Shown piece by piece: positions 5,401 through 7,869 of a stretch of 7,869 nt of DNA. The notes beneath the pieces are model-generated. The model did no database searches. It was given only the letters and a program-made list of their open reading frames with translations, and was not told where the DNA came from. The stretch is taken from NCBI GenBank assembly GCA_034433515.1, contig DAOUAL010000064.1, forward strand, positions 1 to 7,869, given 5' to 3'. This stretch comes from DAOTXS01 sp034433515. GTDB lineage: Bacteria > Chloroflexota > Anaerolineae > UBA4142. Both the position numbers and the translations under genes were made by a program. Position 1 is the first letter of the stretch; each line of letters opens with the position of its first letter.

Positions 5401-6911
5401 ATGCATCTGATCTTGGACCGCTGGCGATGGTTAGCGCTCATCGCAATTACGCTAGCCGTTCGGCTTTACCTGCTCAGCCGCTTTGAGATTGAACTCTCGC
5501 AAGATGGTTTTGAGGCGGTGCGCACCTTGACGATTTGGCAAACGCAAGGCATCGCCGCGTTGCCGCGCGAGTTACTCGATCGCGCGTTGTGCATCCGTTG
5601 TATATGCTCGTGCTGGGGGTGTGGCGCGTTCTCGTGCCGGCGTCATTCGATTTCTATCTCGCCGCGCGCTTGCTTTCAACGTTATTCGCGTGCGTCGCCA
5701 TCGTCTTGGTGTTCGAATTTACGCGGCGCGCGTTTGGCGAAATTGCCGCGTGGTGTGCCGCACTGTTTCTCGCCTTCGCACCATCGTTCCTCTGGGAAAG
5801 CATCGCAATTCTTTCTTCGACCTTGTTCCTTGCCTTCTACATTGCGGTTTTGCTCGCGCTCTTGCAATCGCGGTATCGGCTGGCGATGTTGATGGCATTG
5901 CTTGCCGCGCTCATCCGCTACGAAGGCATTGTGTTGATCGCACTCACATTTGTAATGCTATTCGTCCGCGATTTTCGTACGCGCAGGTTTCAACGTGACG
6001 ATTGGTTGATCTGCGCGATGCTGGCTTTGGCGTTTCCCCTTGTGCTGGTTGCCGGTAGTCTGCTGGCGACCGGCAACCCGTTGCAGTTCATCGGCGCGCA
6101 ATCTATGGCAAGTATTTGGCTCCGCTTTCTCGCGCCCGGCGATTTTCTCAAACGCGGTGCATTCTTCATCACGCAATATCCGGCATTATTGCCCGCGCCA
6201 ATTGTCTGGCTAGGAGTTGCCGGGATCATCGTCGCACTGATGACACACCGCACGCGCGCCACTGGTTTGTTGCTTCTCGTTGCCGCGCTCTATGTGCTCT
6301 TTTTCGAGTTGCTCGTGTTTCTCAATTATACAACACTTGAAACGCGCTTCCTAATGTATCCCGGTTTTGCGCTGATTGTTTTTGCGGGGGTTGCGCTTGC
6401 TCAAGTTGCAAGTTACGCATTACGCATCACGCATTACGCATTACGTATGGCGTATTCCGTTGTGCTTATGCTCAGCGTCGGCACGTTGCTGGTCGCCAGT
6501 TATCAGCAAGGTGACGCGGGAATACGATTTGTTTACAACAGTCAAATTTCGATGCGCGAGATGGCGGACGAAATCGCGCAGATTTTTCCAAAGCATCAGC
6601 GCGTCAATGTGTTGGCGTATGGTGGCACCGCCGGCGCACTTGATTTATTTGCACGTCAACGTGGCATTGAACTCGCATTCACCGAGTTTCGTTTTGCGCC
6701 GGATGAAAACCCAGAACAATATCTCATTGACAACCAAATTCAATTTATCATTTATCCGGTCGGCAATGCGTTGGCCAAAGCCAAATATCCGTACCTCGCG
6801 CGTTTTGAAGAGCAAACCCAGCGCGGCGTTACGTTCAAGCCGCTCACGCAATTTGCCACCTCCGCCGACAATCAATTGTACAGTATTTGGGCGATTTCAC
6901 TGAGCCAATGA
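5401..6911 (+). CDS. GT39-like multi-pass membrane glycosyltransferase, frame interrupted by an apparent 1-nt deletion at 5581-5586
   Basis: Two overlapping frames must be joined. The first, from ATG 5401 (or 5392), gives an opening helix and first outer loop, FEIELSQDGFEAVRTLTIWQ, carrying the acidic residue expected of GT39/ArnT-type enzymes, and makes sense to about 5583. From 5586 the other frame continues as VVHPLYMLVLGVW, the usual second motif, and runs unbroken to TGA at 6911. One added base in the CGCGCG tract restores a single 503-residue protein with about ten membrane helices and a roughly 130-residue soluble tail (from about QQGDAGIRF). If real, the mutation separates the acidic loop from the rest; an ATG at 5535 could still start a 458-residue protein with a nonsense N-terminus. 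A sequencing or assembly error is equally likely. A heptamer array encodes the loop before the last helix. The stop lies inside the octamer array shared with the convergent gene. Family call fairly sure; acceptor unknown. Confidence 0.82.
6401..6456. repeat. Heptamer array, eight units of two types (CAAGTT then ACGCATT), inside plus-strand GT39-like gene
   Basis: Two units ending CAAGTT (6401, 6408) run directly, in the same 7-bp phase, into ACGCATT-type units at 6415, 6422, 6429, 6436, 6443 and 6450; four begin ACGCAT exactly. The array therefore joins the two heptamer types found separately at 4295-4322 and 2249-2325. It encodes VASYALRITHYALRMAYS, a basic loop that leads into the last membrane helix. 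Confidence 0.93.
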
Positions 6912-6960
6912 ACCAATCACCCAATCGCCTAATCACCTAATCACCTAATCACCTAATTTC
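6905..6960. repeat. Octamer array (CYAATNNN), seven units, holding the stop codons of both convergent genes
   Basis: CCAAT or CTAAT recurs at 6905, 6913, 6921, 6929, 6937, 6945 and 6953, an exact 8-bp register, with three identical CTAATCAC units in the middle. The TGA of the plus-strand gene (6909-6911) lies in the first unit and the TGA of the minus-strand gene (6951-6949) in the sixth. The entire 37-bp spacer is repeat. The consensus resembles the minus-strand reading of the 505-576 array (CYAACGAN). No hairpin terminator is visible. Confidence 0.95.
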
Positions 6961-7869
6961 AACTCCTCCCAACGCAAACGCCACACGATCGCTTGCTACA
7001 TTCTTACCAACATACACATTTGCCGGCAAACGTCCGTCCACCTGTTCAAGTGCTTGCCCCGGCGATGCCCCTTTCACGCCAATGAACGCATGCCCCATTC
7101 GAAACTGAAAACGCAAATCGTTTTCGACGCCAATCAAACGCAACGCTTCGATTGCCGATGATTGCAAGTTTTTCGAAACGTCGTCTATCGCCACGCCGGC
7201 AACGATTTCACCGGCTGGCAAGGCGGCGATGAATTGTGCGAGGCGCACCGATTCGTTCGGATCGGCGAACGTGTCGAACATAGCGACACGATCCACAACA
7301 CCAGTTTGTGGATTGATCGCAACCAGATGATAGCCGCGTTTGTTTTCGATTGCGTTTTTCCCGGCGACCCAGATTTCGCCAAAGCGACCGGCGTCAAAGC
7401 CCGCGCTTGTTGCTACAATGTCCACCGGTGAAAGAGTGCCTGTTTCACCGATTGCGTAATTCTCTTGTGGCGTAACGTGAACGGGCGCGGTGTCTGTCAC
7501 GAAAATAAATTCATTCAGTCCATCGCGTGCCACCGATGCCGGGATACGCACGGTGTAATCATCCCAGATCGCGTTGAGCGACCATTGGGCGACCGCTTGC
7601 CCATTGACGTGCACCGTCATTGGTTGATGCGCGCGCGTGCCACGCAAGTGAAAGGTGAGCGTCTGAGTTTTCTGTTCGAGGGGCAGCCACATCCTTGAAT
7701 CGTTGCGCGTTGCCCAGCGATAGTCAAAGCCGGCAGGAGACATTTGCGTGCGTCCCCAGCCATCGTCAAAGTATAGCCGCGCGGTTTCCGCGCTCAAATC
7801 AATCGTTGGCTCAACGTGCGGTTGCATCACACGATAAATCGTGCGCGTCTCGTCGCGATAAATTTCGGT
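6949..7869 (-). CDS. C-terminal part of a large protein with carbohydrate-binding-like beta-sandwich and ILEI/FAM3-type domain (5' end outside window)
   Basis: The frame is open from the right edge (306 codons visible). GTG at 7830 and ATG at 7827 could start a 293- or 292-residue protein, but in-frame sequence continues upstream as TEIYRDETRTIYRV, so the gene very probably extends beyond the window. Residues about 24-139 form a galactose-binding-like beta-sandwich (LYFDDGWGR, MTVHVNGQAVAQW, DGLNEFIFV). Residues about 148-288 match the interleukin-like EMT inducer (ILEI/FAM3) domain: RGYHLVAINPQTGVV, MFDTFADP, FIAALPAGEIVAGVAIDD, AIEALRLIG, FIGVKGASPGQALEQ. In animals ILEI/FAM3 proteins are secreted; the domain also occurs in POMGNT1 glycosyltransferase, and bacterial copies tend to end large membrane glycosyltransferase-like proteins, so a GT39-like N-terminus is my guess for the missing part. 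It converges on the plus-strand gene, with both stops in one repeat array. Confidence 0.88.
   Translation of the reverse strand, partial: TEIYRDETRTIYRVMQPHVEPTIDLSAETARLYFDDGWGRTQMSPAGFDYRWATRNDSRMWLPLEQKTQTLTFHLRGTRAHQPMTVHVNGQAVAQWSLNAIWDDYTVRIPASVARDGLNEFIFVTDTAPVHVTPQENYAIGETGTLSPVDIVATSAGFDAGRFGEIWVAGKNAIENKRGYHLVAINPQTGVVDRVAMFDTFADPNESVRLAQFIAALPAGEIVAGVAIDDVSKNLQSSAIEALRLIGVENDLRFQFRMGHAFIGVKGASPGQALEQVDGRLPANVYVGKNVASDRVAFALGGVEIR

Noticed and set aside
5578..5592. Programmed ribosomal frameshift in the plus-strand GT39-like gene
   Set aside because: There is no slippery heptamer, no upstream Shine-Dalgarno-like stimulator and no clear downstream pseudoknot; GT39 enzymes are not known to use one. 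A simple one-base loss is more likely.
505..6960. Diversity-generating retroelement target/template regions
   Set aside because: No reverse transcriptase, no long variable/template repeat pair and no adenine-specific pattern of variation are present.

Overview
The window reads as part of a surface-polysaccharide or glycolipid locus from a Chloroflexota bacterium, probably Anaerolineae-like. This is inferred, not proven. The pointers are the mix of GT39-type membrane glycosyltransferases with extracytoplasmic beta-sandwich tails, a DUF2079 membrane protein, a C-terminal ILEI/FAM3-type domain, moderate GC content and very short intergenic spacers. No RNA gene, CRISPR array, insertion sequence or phage gene is visible.

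Layout. Three minus-strand genes lie in transcription order from about 5364 down to 1: a DUF2079 membrane protein (5364-3421), a 922-residue GT39-like glycosyltransferase with three beta-sandwich modules (3361-593), and the start of a DPM-synthase-like GT2 glycosyltransferase (500 to the left edge, C-terminus missing). Head-to-head with the DUF2079 gene is a plus-strand GT39-like gene (5401-6911) whose frame is broken by an apparent one-base loss at 5581-5586. Convergent with it, at the right edge, is the C-terminal 306 codons of a minus-strand protein (7869-6949) carrying a carbohydrate-binding-like beta-sandwich and an ILEI domain. No spacer reaches 100 bp, so there is no long non-coding stretch.

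How the genes fit together (inference from families). A GT2 enzyme would load a sugar onto a polyprenyl phosphate at the cytoplasmic face. The multi-pass GT39-like and DUF2079 proteins would use lipid-linked sugars outside the membrane, with their soluble tails contacting acceptor or glycan.

The most unusual content is a set of ten short arrays of degenerate 7-bp or 8-bp tandem repeats scattered through genes and spacers. They make up almost all of three of the four intergenic spacers: 505-576, 5364-5391 and 6905-6960. Inside genes they fall, in frame, mostly in loops between membrane helices. Three different proteins carry one in the same place, the presumed cytoplasmic loop just before the last membrane helix. 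Two arrays are followed by an inverted copy of themselves. Cores are shared between sites, so this looks like a dispersed repeat family and not ten chance events. It resembles in style the heptanucleotide STRR repeats of filamentous cyanobacteria, but I do not recognise it as a described Chloroflexota element.
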